Source of the DNA: Enterococcus malodoratus ATCC 43197
GTDB taxonomy: Bacteria > Bacillota > Bacilli > Lactobacillales > Enterococcaceae
NCBI RefSeq assembly: GCF_000407185.1
Contig: NZ_KE136481.1
Location: 1,898,136-1,962,135 of the forward strand
Direction of reading: 5' to 3'
Length of the DNA stretch: 64,000 nt
The stretch's first letter is position 1. Every line of letters starts with the position of its first letter. This document shows positions 54,229 to 64,000 of this stretch, piece by piece. Below the pieces are notes generated by a model. It searched no databases, was not told the DNA's origin, and was given only the letters and a program-made list of their open reading frames with translations. A program made the position numbers and the translations under genes.

Positions 54229-55588
54229 AAAAATCTTCCCTAGGTGATAATGAAGAAAATTTATTGTATTCCTTGATAAAGAGCAGTTCAACAGTTCCTC
54301 GCGCCCCGCTCCGGTTTTTCTCAATGATCACTTCGATCACGTTCCGGTTGGCTAATGATTCTTCCTCTTCTTCACCTTCACGGTCATAATAGTCATCACG
54401 ATATAAGAAGGCTACGATATCAGCATCTTGCTCAATTGATCCTGATTCACGAATATCGCTTAACACTGGACGTTTATCTTGCCGTTGCTCAACACCACGA
54501 GAAAGCTGTGATAAAGCAATAATTGGTACTTTCAATTCTTTGGCAAGTTTCTTTAATTGTCGTGAAATCTCAGAAACTTCTTGTTGACGATTCTCTCGGC
54601 CAGTCCCTTCAATCAACTGCAAGTAATCAATCAATATCAAACCAAGGTTGCCCTTTTCTTTTGCCAACTTATGACATTTTGCTCTGATCTCGGAAACTTT
54701 AATCCCTGGGGTATCATCGACATATATATTTGCCCGCGAGAGACTTCCCATAGCAACGATCAAATTCTGCCATTCTTCCTCAGACAATTGTCCAGTTCTC
54801 AAATGACTCGCTTCGATTGACCCTTCTGAACACAACATCCGGTTAACGAGTGATTCTGCCCCCATTTCCAAACTGAAAATGGCCACTGCTTTATCTGTCT
54901 TAGTCCCGACATTTTGGGCAATATTAAGAGCAAATGCCGTTTTCCCAACTGCAGGACGTGCTGCTAAGATAATTAATTCTTCGGCTTGTAATCCCGCTGT
55001 CATCTTATCCAACGCTGCATATCCTGTTGGTAAACCAGTAATCTCTTCATCATTTCGTGCCAATCGATCAATATTTTCAATAGCGGTATTTAACACCTCG
55101 CTAATGGTTAAAAAACCGCTCTTATTACGTCGTTCGGATACTTCCATAATATTACGTTCGGCAGCATCTAAAATCGTCTGAACGTCGTCTCCTTGCTCAA
55201 AACCCTGAGTCACAATATTCGTAGCGGTTTGAATCAGATTTCGCAACAAGGATTTTTCTTCCACGATCTTAGCATAATAACCAACGTTAGCAGCAGTTGG
55301 AACACTCAAAGCAAGTTCAGATAAATAACTTAATCCACCTGCATCTTCCAACTGATTTTGTTGTTCCAGCAATTCCTTAACCGTCACCACATCAATTGCT
55401 TCATTGCGATCATTTAATTGGATCATTCCACGAAAAATCAATTGATGACCGCGACGATAAAAGTCTTCTGGAACTATGTACTCCATGGCTGTGATCAAAG
55501 CATCGGTCTCCAAAAAAATGGAACCTAGAGTAGCTTGCTCAGCTTCGATACTTTGGGGTGGCACACGATCTTGTAACATTTCGCTCAT
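54227..55588 (-). CDS. dnaB: Replicative DNA helicase DnaB
   Basis: 453 residues. An N-terminal helical domain (about 10-110) and a RecA-like C-terminal domain with Walker A 'ARPAVGKTAFALN', Walker B 'LILIDYLQLI' and 'DIRESGSIEQDAD'. Loads at the origin and unwinds ahead of the fork. Separated from rplI by a hairpin, so probably expressed from its own promoter with some read-through. Confidence 0.96.
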   Translation of the reverse strand: MSEMLQDRVPPQSIEAEQATLGSIFLETDALITAMEYIVPEDFYRRGHQLIFRGMIQLNDRNEAIDVVTVKELLEQQNQLEDAGGLSYLSELALSVPTAANVGYYAKIVEEKSLLRNLIQTATNIVTQGFEQGDDVQTILDAAERNIMEVSERRNKSGFLTISEVLNTAIENIDRLARNDEEITGLPTGYAALDKMTAGLQAEELIILAARPAVGKTAFALNIAQNVGTKTDKAVAIFSLEMGAESLVNRMLCSEGSIEASHLRTGQLSEEEWQNLIVAMGSLSRANIYVDDTPGIKVSEIRAKCHKLAKEKGNLGLILIDYLQLIEGTGRENRQQEVSEISRQLKKLAKELKVPIIALSQLSRGVEQRQDKRPVLSDIRESGSIEQDADIVAFLYRDDYYDREGEEEEESLANRNVIEVIIEKNRSGARGTVELLFIKEYNKFSSLSPREDF

Positions 55589-55647
55589 GTTTGTTTACGC
55601 TCCTCTTGTCCATCTATTTTACAAAATCTATCCGTTAAATACAATAA

Positions 55648-55690
55648 AGAGTACGGGAAATCCTCTTAATTTCAAGAACTCCCATACTCT
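55648..55690 (-). terminator. Hairpin between rplI and dnaB
   Basis: On the minus strand AGAGTATGGGA and TCCCGTACTCT form an 11-bp stem with one G-U pair and a 21-base loop, followed by a weak T-run. Likely a partial terminator. Confidence 0.55.
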
Positions 55691-55712
55691 CTTGTAATAC
55701 TTCGTTTAACCT

Positions 55713-56165
55713 TTATTCTTCCACTACATGAACTTTAATGATTCCTTCAACATCCGTATGAAGCTTAACAGGAACCTTTGTATATCCCAGCGTGCGAATC
55801 GGATTTTCTAATTCAATTTTCCGTTTATCTATCTTTAAGTCGTACTGTCTCTTTAATCCTTCAGCGATTTGTTTGGATGGAATTGATCCAAACAAACGTC
55901 CATCCTCTCCACCCTTAGCTTTGATCTCTACTACAGTTTCTTCTTTCGCCAAAAAATCAGCTAATTTTTTAGCCTCGGCTAATACTTCTGCCGCTTTCTT
56001 AGCTTGTGCTTTCTTTTGACCGCTTAATTCGGAGATGCTACTTTTATTTGCTTCTCTAGCCAAATTATTTTTTAATAAATAATTTTGTGCATAGCCTGTT
56101 GGGACTTCCTTAATATCGCCCTTTTTTCCCTTACCTTTAACATCTTGCAAAAAGATTACTTTCAT
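55713..56165 (-). CDS. rplI: Ribosomal protein bL9
   Basis: 150 residues. N-terminal '[21 protein letters not shown]', a long central helix rich in Lys and Ala, and a C-terminal domain. Overlaps the end of gdpP by 4 bases, as is conserved in Firmicutes. Confidence 0.97.
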   Translation of the reverse strand: MKVIFLQDVKGKGKKGDIKEVPTGYAQNYLLKNNLAREANKSSISELSGQKKAQAKKAAEVLAEAKKLADFLAKEETVVEIKAKGGEDGRLFGSIPSKQIAEGLKRQYDLKIDKRKIELENPIRTLGYTKVPVKLHTDVEGIIKVHVVEE

Positions 56166-58126
56166 TCTTCGGTCCCCTCCGTTAATTGTTTATTGATAGC
56201 ATCCAGCAATTGTTCCTTCGCTTGAGCGATTGTACTATTAGACAATTGAGTAGCGGCATTAGTGAAATGCCCCCCTCCGCCCAAAGCTTCCATAACTGTC
56301 TGGACGTTAATCGTCCCAGAACTACGAGCACTAATAGCAATTACACCATCAGTTCTTTTAATAATTACAAAAGCTGCATTGATATCTACCATTGACAACA
56401 GTGTATCGGCAGTTTTAGCCGCGGTCACACTGTCGTACTCTTGTTTATCGGTTCCAGTAGTAACAACTATATCATCTCTGACATAATCACTTTCACCTAC
56501 CAATTTACTGATTTCCAGATAAGATTGAATATCCGTACTCAATAAGTATTGTACTAAAGAAGCATCTGCTCCACAAGTCTTTAAATAACTGGCTACATCA
56601 AAAGTTCTGGCCGTTGTTCTAACTGCAAAGTTTTTTGTATCAACGGTCATCCCCGCCAATAGGAGCGTCGCTTCCATCTTGCTCATTCGTTGACGTTCGT
56701 TACTTTCAAACTGGATCAGTTCGGTCACCAATTCCGAAGCTGATGAAGCAGAGGATTCGATGTAAGTTAACAAAGATTTTTCTGGGAATTCCTCACCCCT
56801 TCGATGATGATCAATGATGACTATATTTTCAAACTGATCATACAACTCTTGATCAATAGATAAAGATGGTCGATGGTAATCTACCATTACCAATAAATCC
56901 CCTGCTTTACGTTGCTTCTTTGCAGCATCAGGAGAAATCAAAAGACTCTCTAGTTCACCATTCTCGTGTATCTCTTCTAAACACCGTTCAACATCAGGTA
57001 TGGTCTCATTTTCATTGATCACGACATGAACTCTTTTATCATGAAAACGTGCTAAACAAGCAACTCCAAATGCTGAACCAATAGCATCCATATCTGGAAA
57101 CCGATGTCCCATTACAAATACATTCCCTGTTTGATTGAAGACGTTTTTTAATGCCGTTGACATCGCTCTTGATCGGACTCTTGTACGTTTAGCTGCACTT
57201 GCCGAATTGCCACCATAAAAAACTGGCTTTTGTCCCTCAGTCGCATTTTTGACTACTACTTGATCTCCACCGCGAACCAAAGCAATATCCAGATTATTCT
57301 GTGCATCATCACCGATTACTTCTAAATTCTCTTTGCCATAGCTAATTCCCATACTGACAGTAATCAACATATCTTGCTTCTCAGCAGATACACGTATGTG
57401 TTCTAATAAATCAAAATTATTTTCAATCATTTTCTCCAAATCATCATATCTAGCAAAGAGAAAGAAACGTTCTGCATTCACTCGTTTATAAAAAATATGA
57501 TAGGAATCCATCCAATCAGAAATAATTGTTGTAATAAAAGAATTTAAATTTGATATTTCTTTGTCATCACGACGATCAATCACGTCATCATAATTATCGA
57601 CCGAAAGAATTCCAACAACCGCTTGTTGTTGTCTCTCCTTATTTTCTAACGCATATTCTTTAGTTATATCAATCAAATACACTACACGCTTTTCTCTATC
57701 CAAATCAAAATGATAAAGTATATTGTCTATTTTATAAAGACTCTTCCCTTTTTCTGCACGTTGCAATAACTCATTGATCATATCTTGTTGATCTTCTTTT
57801 GATAAATCCTGTATTTTTCCTGTTATTGCAGGATTCGTCCAAACAAATGTATTAGAATCATCCCATGTAATAATGCCTACGGGCATGTCATCAGACACAT
57901 AATCTAAGGCCTCTTGGGCTCGTCGAGAAGCATACTGAATTTTTTGTTGATTGGTAATCTCAATTCGATTACGCAAAATAATTGTATAGCCCCACAACAA
58001 AAGATCGATTATTATAACAATGCCTGCCGTTAAAAAAGAAAATGGCAACAAGAATATTGCAGCTAATTGAATCAGTAGTAAACAGAATAGAAAAAAAGAC
58101 CACTTTAAGCGAGGATTCTTTTTCAT
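56162..58126 (-). CDS. gdpP: c-di-AMP phosphodiesterase GdpP
   Basis: 654 residues. Two N-terminal membrane helices (about 8-52), a PAS domain (about 80-150), a degenerate GGDEF domain (about 170-300) and DHH-DHHA1 phosphodiesterase domains (about 335-650). Catalytic motifs are '[12 protein letters not shown]', 'VDYHRPS', '[11 protein letters not shown]' and '[10 protein letters not shown]'. It hydrolyses c-di-AMP to pApA and so lowers the ligand that drives BusR repression of opuA in this same window. Confidence 0.96.
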   Translation of the reverse strand: MKKNPRLKWSFFLFCLLLIQLAAIFLLPFSFLTAGIVIIIDLLLWGYTIILRNRIEITNQQKIQYASRRAQEALDYVSDDMPVGIITWDDSNTFVWTNPAITGKIQDLSKEDQQDMINELLQRAEKGKSLYKIDNILYHFDLDREKRVVYLIDITKEYALENKERQQQAVVGILSVDNYDDVIDRRDDKEISNLNSFITTIISDWMDSYHIFYKRVNAERFFLFARYDDLEKMIENNFDLLEHIRVSAEKQDMLITVSMGISYGKENLEVIGDDAQNNLDIALVRGGDQVVVKNATEGQKPVFYGGNSASAAKRTRVRSRAMSTALKNVFNQTGNVFVMGHRFPDMDAIGSAFGVACLARFHDKRVHVVINENETIPDVERCLEEIHENGELESLLISPDAAKKQRKAGDLLVMVDYHRPSLSIDQELYDQFENIVIIDHHRRGEEFPEKSLLTYIESSASSASELVTELIQFESNERQRMSKMEATLLLAGMTVDTKNFAVRTTARTFDVASYLKTCGADASLVQYLLSTDIQSYLEISKLVGESDYVRDDIVVTTGTDKQEYDSVTAAKTADTLLSMVDINAAFVIIKRTDGVIAISARSSGTINVQTVMEALGGGGHFTNAATQLSNSTIAQAKEQLLDAINKQLTEGTEE

Positions 58127-58250
58127 CTATGACCTCCTATTTCGTTCTACCGTTTTATTTTACTAAAAGAAAACCCCCAACAAAACAGCACTGGCATCTT
58201 CTAATATTGTAATTTTATCACAATCTTCTTTAGCAAGCGACTTTATTGAA

Positions 58251-58266
58251 TGTTTCACGTGAAACA
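58251..58266. promoter_or_regulatory. Perfect parS site between gdpP and rpsR
   Basis: TGTTTCACGTGAAACA is a perfect 16-bp palindrome identical to the parS consensus bound by ParB/Spo0J. It abuts the rpsR terminator. Confidence 0.93.
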
Positions 58267-58302
58267 AAAAAAGAAGACCTCAATAATGAAGTCTTCTTTT
58301 TA
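58267..58302 (-). terminator. Terminator of the rpsF-ssb-rpsR operon
   Basis: AAAAAGAAGACCTCA, loop ATAA and TGAAGTCTTCTTTTT form a stem with one wobble and a T-run on the minus strand. Confidence 0.88.
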
Positions 58303-58313
58303 AAATCATCTCT

Positions 58314-58547
58314 TTATTCTTCAGAAACAAATGCTAATAAGCCCATAATACGTGCTCGTTTGATAGCGATTGTCAATTTACGTTGATTTTTGGCGCTTGT
58401 CCCAGTTACACGACGCGGCAAAATTTTTCCGCGTTCGCTAATGAAACGCTTTAGCAATTCGATATCTTTATAATCGATATACTCAATATGATTAGCAGCA
58501 ATATAGTCTACTTTACGACGTTTGCGACCTCTTCTTTGTTGTGCCAT
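58314..58547 (-). CDS. rpsR: Ribosomal protein bS18
   Basis: 77 residues, full length, with '[19 protein letters not shown]' and '[20 protein letters not shown]'. Last gene of the rpsF-ssb-rpsR operon. Confidence 0.97.
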   Translation of the reverse strand: MAQQRRGRKRRKVDYIAANHIEYIDYKDIELLKRFISERGKILPRRVTGTSAKNQRKLTIAIKRARIMGLLAFVSEE

Positions 58548-58570
58548 TCTGTTTCCCTCCTATTCGATTG

Positions 58571-59077
58571 CTAGAATGGTAAATCATCATCTGAAATGTC
58601 GATCGAGGATCCACTAAATGGATCTGAATCTCTATCGAAGTCAGGCATAGTGTTCTTAGCTGACTGAGAGGATTGATTATAATTGTTGTTGGAATTATTT
58701 GAATCACCTTGGAAATTATCGTTAGAACCTGGGTTCTGTTGACGTTGTTCATTTGCGGAACGAGATTCCAATAACTGGAAGTTTTCAGCAACGACTTCCG
58801 TCACATAGACACGTTGACCTTGCTGATTTTCATAATTTCTTGTTTGGATACGCCCAGTCACTCCTAATAGAGTTCCTTTTCGCGCATAATTTGCTAAAGT
58901 TTCTGCCGATTTCCGCCAAATAACACAATTGATAAAGTCCGCTTCGCGATTTCCGCTTTGATTCGTAAAATTACGATTCACTGCCAAAGTAAACGTTGCT
59001 ACACCCGTACCATTTGCTGTATAGCGTAAATCAGGATCCTTCGTTAAACGACCAACTAGTACAACATTATTAATCAA
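58571..59077 (-). CDS. ssb: Single-stranded DNA-binding protein
   Basis: 168 residues. An N-terminal OB fold (1-105, '[20 protein letters not shown]'), a disordered Asn/Gln/Ser-rich linker and the acidic tail 'ISDDDLPF' that recruits replication and repair partners. Middle gene of the S6-SSB-S18 operon, 44 bases after rpsF, with a parS site in that gap. Confidence 0.97.
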   Translation of the reverse strand: MINNVVLVGRLTKDPDLRYTANGTGVATFTLAVNRNFTNQSGNREADFINCVIWRKSAETLANYARKGTLLGVTGRIQTRNYENQQGQRVYVTEVVAENFQLLESRSANEQRQQNPGSNDNFQGDSNNSNNNYNQSSQSAKNTMPDFDRDSDPFSGSSIDISDDDLPF

Positions 59078-59104
59078 AGTAAAGCCAGCTCCCTTCTCGT
59101 CAAT

Positions 59105-59120
59105 TGTTTCACGTGAAACA
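59105..59120. promoter_or_regulatory. Perfect parS site between rpsF and ssb
   Basis: A second exact TGTTTCACGTGAAACA palindrome, in the 44-base gap between rpsF and ssb. Confidence 0.93.
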
Positions 59121-59121
59121 A

Positions 59122-59424
59122 TTATTCTTCAATCTTAACGATCATGTGACGAATAATATCGTCATTGATTTTTGCAAGACGATCGAATTCGTTAACTGCA
59201 CTAGCTGTTGTTGGTGCAGTTGCATTGACGATATGGTAGATACCTTCACGGAATCCATTCATTTCGTAAGCAAAACGGCGTTTTTCCCAATCCTTTGAAT
59301 CGATAATTTCTGCTCCATTATCTTTTAAGATTGTATCGAAACGTTCTACTAAAGCAGTTTTTGCTTCCTCATCAATGTTCGGACGAATGATGTATGTGAT
59401 TTCATACTTCGTGTTTTGACTCAT
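59122..59424 (-). CDS. rpsF: Ribosomal protein bS6
   Basis: 100 residues, full length, starting '[18 protein letters not shown]' and with '[20 protein letters not shown]'. First gene of rpsF-ssb-rpsR. The leader (59425-59510) contains a GCTCTTAAA/TTTAAGAGC hairpin near the ribosome site, a place where S6:S18 autoregulation occurs in other bacteria; the diagnostic CCG was not clearly seen. Confidence 0.97.
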   Translation of the reverse strand: MSQNTKYEITYIIRPNIDEEAKTALVERFDTILKDNGAEIIDSKDWEKRRFAYEMNGFREGIYHIVNATAPTTASAVNEFDRLAKINDDIIRHMIVKIEE

Positions 59425-59518
59425 TGATTTTCACCTCCCTATGGACTATAAGGCTCTTAAATTGTTTTAAGAGCAAGGAGAGCGATCTAAATTTTATCTA
59501 GACTACTCACAAATATTC

Positions 59519-59547
59519 ATTATACATAATCATCCTGCAAAAATCAA
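59519..59547 (-). promoter_or_regulatory. Promoter of rpsF-ssb-rpsR
   Basis: The minus strand has -35 TTGATT (59547-59542), a 17-base spacer and a consensus -10 TATAAT (59524-59519). Confidence 0.8.
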
Positions 59548-59571
59548 ATGTTTATTTACCTAAAGGTACGA

Positions 59572-59605
59572 AAAAAAGCCAGGATTGCTCCTAGCCTTTT
59601 TAACT
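59572..59605 (-). terminator. Terminator of gyrBA
   Basis: On the minus strand AAAAAGGCTAGGA, loop GCAA and TCCTGGCTTTTT form a 13-bp stem with two G-U pairs and a T7 run, just after the gyrA stop. Confidence 0.88.
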
Positions 59606-59607
59606 TT

Positions 59608-62100
59608 TTATTCTTCTGAGTTTGTTGTTTCTTCAGAACCTTCAATAATATCTAATACTTCAGTTTCTTCGACTTCTTTTTCAACAATTGCCATTGTAAC
59701 AACTTTCGTGTTTTCTTCCATCTTCATTAGACGTACGCCTAATGTAGCACGGCCAGTTTGAGAAACACTGGCAACATTAAAACGAATAATCACGCCTTTA
59801 TCTGTGATCAACAAAATATCTTCATCGCCAGTTACGGCAGATAAACCGGCCAACGGACCGTTCTTATCTTTGACATTGGCAGTCTTAATTCCTTTACCGC
59901 CACGTCCTTTGATTGGATATTCAGAGGCTTTTGTACGTTTTCCATATCCCTTTTCAGTGATGACTAAGACTTCTCGATCTTCTTTCAGCACAGCTGAGCC
60001 GATCACATAGTCTTCATCTCGTAAACGAATACCGCGAACACCACTTGCTGTTCGACCCATATCACGCACAGCGCCTTCTTTAAAGGTTACAGAATACCCG
60101 TTGTGAGTACCAATAATAATGGTCTCATCACCTTCAGTAGACATGACATTCACCAATTCGTCGCCTTCACGCAAGCCAATCGCAATCAAACCATTGGCAC
60201 GAATATTTGAAAAGGCAGTGACACTTGTTCGCTTAACAGTCCCTTTCTTCGTGACAAAGAATAAGAAATGACCATCTTCCGCTTGACCGTTGACCGAAAT
60301 CACCGCTTGAATTGTTTCACTTGAATCAATACCTAACAAGTTGATAATAGGGATTCCTTTGGCTGTTCGGCCGTATTCGGGAACTTCATACCCTTTCGCT
60401 CGATAAACACGCCCGCTATTAGTAAAGAATAGTAGCGTATCATGTGTCGAACAAGAGATTAATGTCTTCACAAAATCATCATTATGGATTCCCATCCCTT
60501 GGACACCGCGTCCACCACGACGTTGTGAACGGAATTCTGTAGACGCAATGCGTTTGATATAACCATTATTAGTAAGAGTTATCACTACGTCCTCTTCTTC
60601 AATCAAGTCTTCATCTTCTAAACTCAAGACTTCGCCAACTAGAAGCTCTGTCCGGCGTTCATCTCCAAATTTACCAGCAATTTCTGCTAATTCTGTCCGG
60701 ATAATTTCTACAACGCGTTCAGGTCGAGCCAGAATATCTTCTAAATCGCCAATTGTTTTCAAGAGTTCTTGATACTCATTTTCAATTTTCTCGCGTTCTA
60801 AGCCCGTCAAACGACGCAAACGCATATCTAGGATTGCTTGTGCTTGACGATCAGAGAGTTCAAAACGTTCGATCAAAGTTGCTTTTGCGATATCATCTGA
60901 AGCCGAATTCCGGATTGTCGCAATAATTTCGTCAATGTGATCCAGCGCAATGCGTAAACCTTCTAGGATATGTGCACGTGCTTCAGCTTTTTTCTTGTCA
61001 AAAATTGTTCGGCGGATAATAACATTTTTTTGATGCTCGATATAGTTCTCCAAGATTTGTTTCAAGTTCAAAATCTTCGGAACACCTTTTTCGATTGCCA
61101 ACATATTGAAACTGAAAGAAGTCTGTAATGAAGTCATCTTATACAGATTATTCAATATGACAGAAGCACTAACATCGCGACGAACTTCAATAACGATCCG
61201 CATGCCCTCACGAGAGGATTCATCCCGTAAATCGGTGATGCCTTCTAAGCGCTTGTCTCGATGCAATTCAGAAATTCGTTCAATCAGTTTTGCTTTATTT
61301 ACCATATATGGTAATTCGGTAACTAATATCCGTTCTTTACCATTTTTTTGTTCCTCAATTTCGATTTTCGCACGTACAGTGATTGAGCCTTTACCCGTCT
61401 CATATGCACGACGAATACCTGATTTTCCCATAACCAAACCACCTGTTGGAAAATCTGGTCCAGGAATTAATTCCATTAATTCTTGAGTTGTAGCATCTGG
61501 ATTTTCCATCAATAATTCGATGCCTGCTGTCACTTCACGTAGATTATGAGGTGGTATATTTGTCGCCATACCAACCGCAATCCCAGTGGCTCCGTTAACT
61601 AATAGATTCGGAAAACGCGCAGGTAATACATCGGGTTCTTGCTCACTATCATCATAGTTTCCATGGAAATCGACAGTATCCTTATTGATATCTCGTAACA
61701 TTTCCATTGCAATCTTACTTAATCGTGCTTCGGTATAACGCATCGCTGCTGCACCATCGCCATCGACAGAACCAAAGTTCCCATGACCATCCACTAGCAT
61801 ATTACGATAGCTAAAAGACTGCGCCATACGCACCATTGATTCATAGATGGCACTGTCCCCATGAGGATGGTATTTCCCCATAACATCTCCAACGATCCGA
61901 GCAGATTTTTTATGAGGTTTATCTGGTGTAACCCCTAGTTCATTCATTCCATACAAAATTCGACGGTGAACAGGTTTCAATCCATCACGCACATCTGGTA
62001 AAGCCCTTGCCACAATGACACTCATCGCATAATCAATGAAGGAATCTTTCATTTCACTGGTTAGATTGACGGCTTGTATATTTTCTCTTCTATCTTCCAA
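59608..62100 (-). CDS. gyrA: DNA gyrase subunit A
   Basis: 830 residues from a TTG at 62100 with GAGGAGG upstream; a GTG at 62115 overlaps the gyrB stop and lies on the ribosome site. With this start the numbering coincides with E. coli: Ser83 and Glu87 in the quinolone region '[12 protein letters not shown]' (wild-type residues) and catalytic Tyr122 in '[10 protein letters not shown]'. The C-terminal beta-pinwheel contains the GyrA-box 'QRRGGRG'. An acidic tail follows. Forms A2B2 gyrase with gyrB. Confidence 0.96.
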   Translation of the reverse strand: MEDRRENIQAVNLTSEMKDSFIDYAMSVIVARALPDVRDGLKPVHRRILYGMNELGVTPDKPHKKSARIVGDVMGKYHPHGDSAIYESMVRMAQSFSYRNMLVDGHGNFGSVDGDGAAAMRYTEARLSKIAMEMLRDINKDTVDFHGNYDDSEQEPDVLPARFPNLLVNGATGIAVGMATNIPPHNLREVTAGIELLMENPDATTQELMELIPGPDFPTGGLVMGKSGIRRAYETGKGSITVRAKIEIEEQKNGKERILVTELPYMVNKAKLIERISELHRDKRLEGITDLRDESSREGMRIVIEVRRDVSASVILNNLYKMTSLQTSFSFNMLAIEKGVPKILNLKQILENYIEHQKNVIIRRTIFDKKKAEARAHILEGLRIALDHIDEIIATIRNSASDDIAKATLIERFELSDRQAQAILDMRLRRLTGLEREKIENEYQELLKTIGDLEDILARPERVVEIIRTELAEIAGKFGDERRTELLVGEVLSLEDEDLIEEEDVVITLTNNGYIKRIASTEFRSQRRGGRGVQGMGIHNDDFVKTLISCSTHDTLLFFTNSGRVYRAKGYEVPEYGRTAKGIPIINLLGIDSSETIQAVISVNGQAEDGHFLFFVTKKGTVKRTSVTAFSNIRANGLIAIGLREGDELVNVMSTEGDETIIIGTHNGYSVTFKEGAVRDMGRTASGVRGIRLRDEDYVIGSAVLKEDREVLVITEKGYGKRTKASEYPIKGRGGKGIKTANVKDKNGPLAGLSAVTGDEDILLITDKGVIIRFNVASVSQTGRATLGVRLMKMEENTKVVTMAIVEKEVEETEVLDIIEGSEETTNSEE

Positions 62101-62114
62101 ATCGATCCTCCTCA

Positions 62115-64000
<1,886 letters not shown>

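Noticed and set aside
54076-54324. Minus-strand frame after dnaB
   Set aside because: Overlaps the dnaB end in another frame and crosses the dnaB terminator.
59608-62100. Quinolone-resistance allele of gyrA
   Set aside because: Ser83 and Glu87 are the susceptible-type residues, so there is no sign of a resistance substitution.

Overview
The window reads as the origin-proximal chromosome of a low-GC Gram-positive coccus, most likely an Enterococcus. The right edge carries gyrB-gyrA-rpsF-ssb-rpsR-gdpP-rplI-dnaB-purA, all transcribed leftward. oriC (with dnaA, dnaN and recF) should therefore lie just beyond the right end, and the window is one replication arm leaving the origin. About 58 of 64 genes lie on the minus strand, co-directional with replication. 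Protein style, GatA-GatB-GatC plus arabitol-phosphate dehydrogenase organisation and overall polyol capacity suggest the E. avium group; the species is an inference. No rRNA, tRNA, transposase, prophage or CRISPR array was seen.

Layout from left to right. 0-1 kb: truncated PRD-type PTS regulator. 1.4-5.1 kb: glycine-betaine importer OpuA with its c-di-AMP-dependent repressor BusR and a textbook BusR operator. 5.4-8.2 kb: a NupC nucleoside transporter and two two-gene operons of unknown function. 8.3-11.7 kb: ribose locus rbsR-rbsK-rbsD-rbsU. 11.9 kb: membrane-anchored alpha/beta hydrolase.

12.9-40.9 kb is a dense polyol-catabolism block with four complete PTS permeases. (A) A glucitol-type PTS whose only enzyme is a SAF-domain oxidoreductase of the DXR-II/DRL superfamily, with a SorC regulator. 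(B) A glucitol-type PTS with an SDR polyol-phosphate dehydrogenase and PRD regulator, followed by an MtnK kinase, MtnA-like isomerase and FucA-like aldolase. That trio matches the DHAP shunt for 5'-deoxyribose or methylthioribose salvage. (C) A galactitol-type PTS with a zinc-loop-less dehydrogenase, an AraD-type epimerase, a RhaD-type aldolase, a 2-hydroxyacid dehydrogenase and a 60-residue membrane protein; its substrate is unknown. (D) A galactitol-type PTS with a likely D-arabitol-phosphate dehydrogenase. Near-consensus catabolite (cre) sites lie upstream of several of these units, consistent with CcpA control.

41-52.7 kb is ordinary accessory and housekeeping content: HAD phosphatase, TMEM175 channel, ZIP transporter, pyruvate oxidase, orphan mannose-type EIIA, YkpA/YbiT-type ABC-F protein, AEC transporter with LysR regulator, and DegV. 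52.8-64 kb is the conserved origin cluster. Two perfect parS (ParB) sites flank rpsF-ssb-rpsR, and a third 14-bp parS core lies inside the rhaD-like gene at about 27.95 kb. The window holds both the c-di-AMP phosphodiesterase GdpP and the c-di-AMP-responsive osmolyte importer locus.

The most novel candidates are operon A (a polyol PTS paired with a single reductoisomerase-like enzyme), the deoxyribose/MTR shunt attached to operon B behind a terminator, and operon C.
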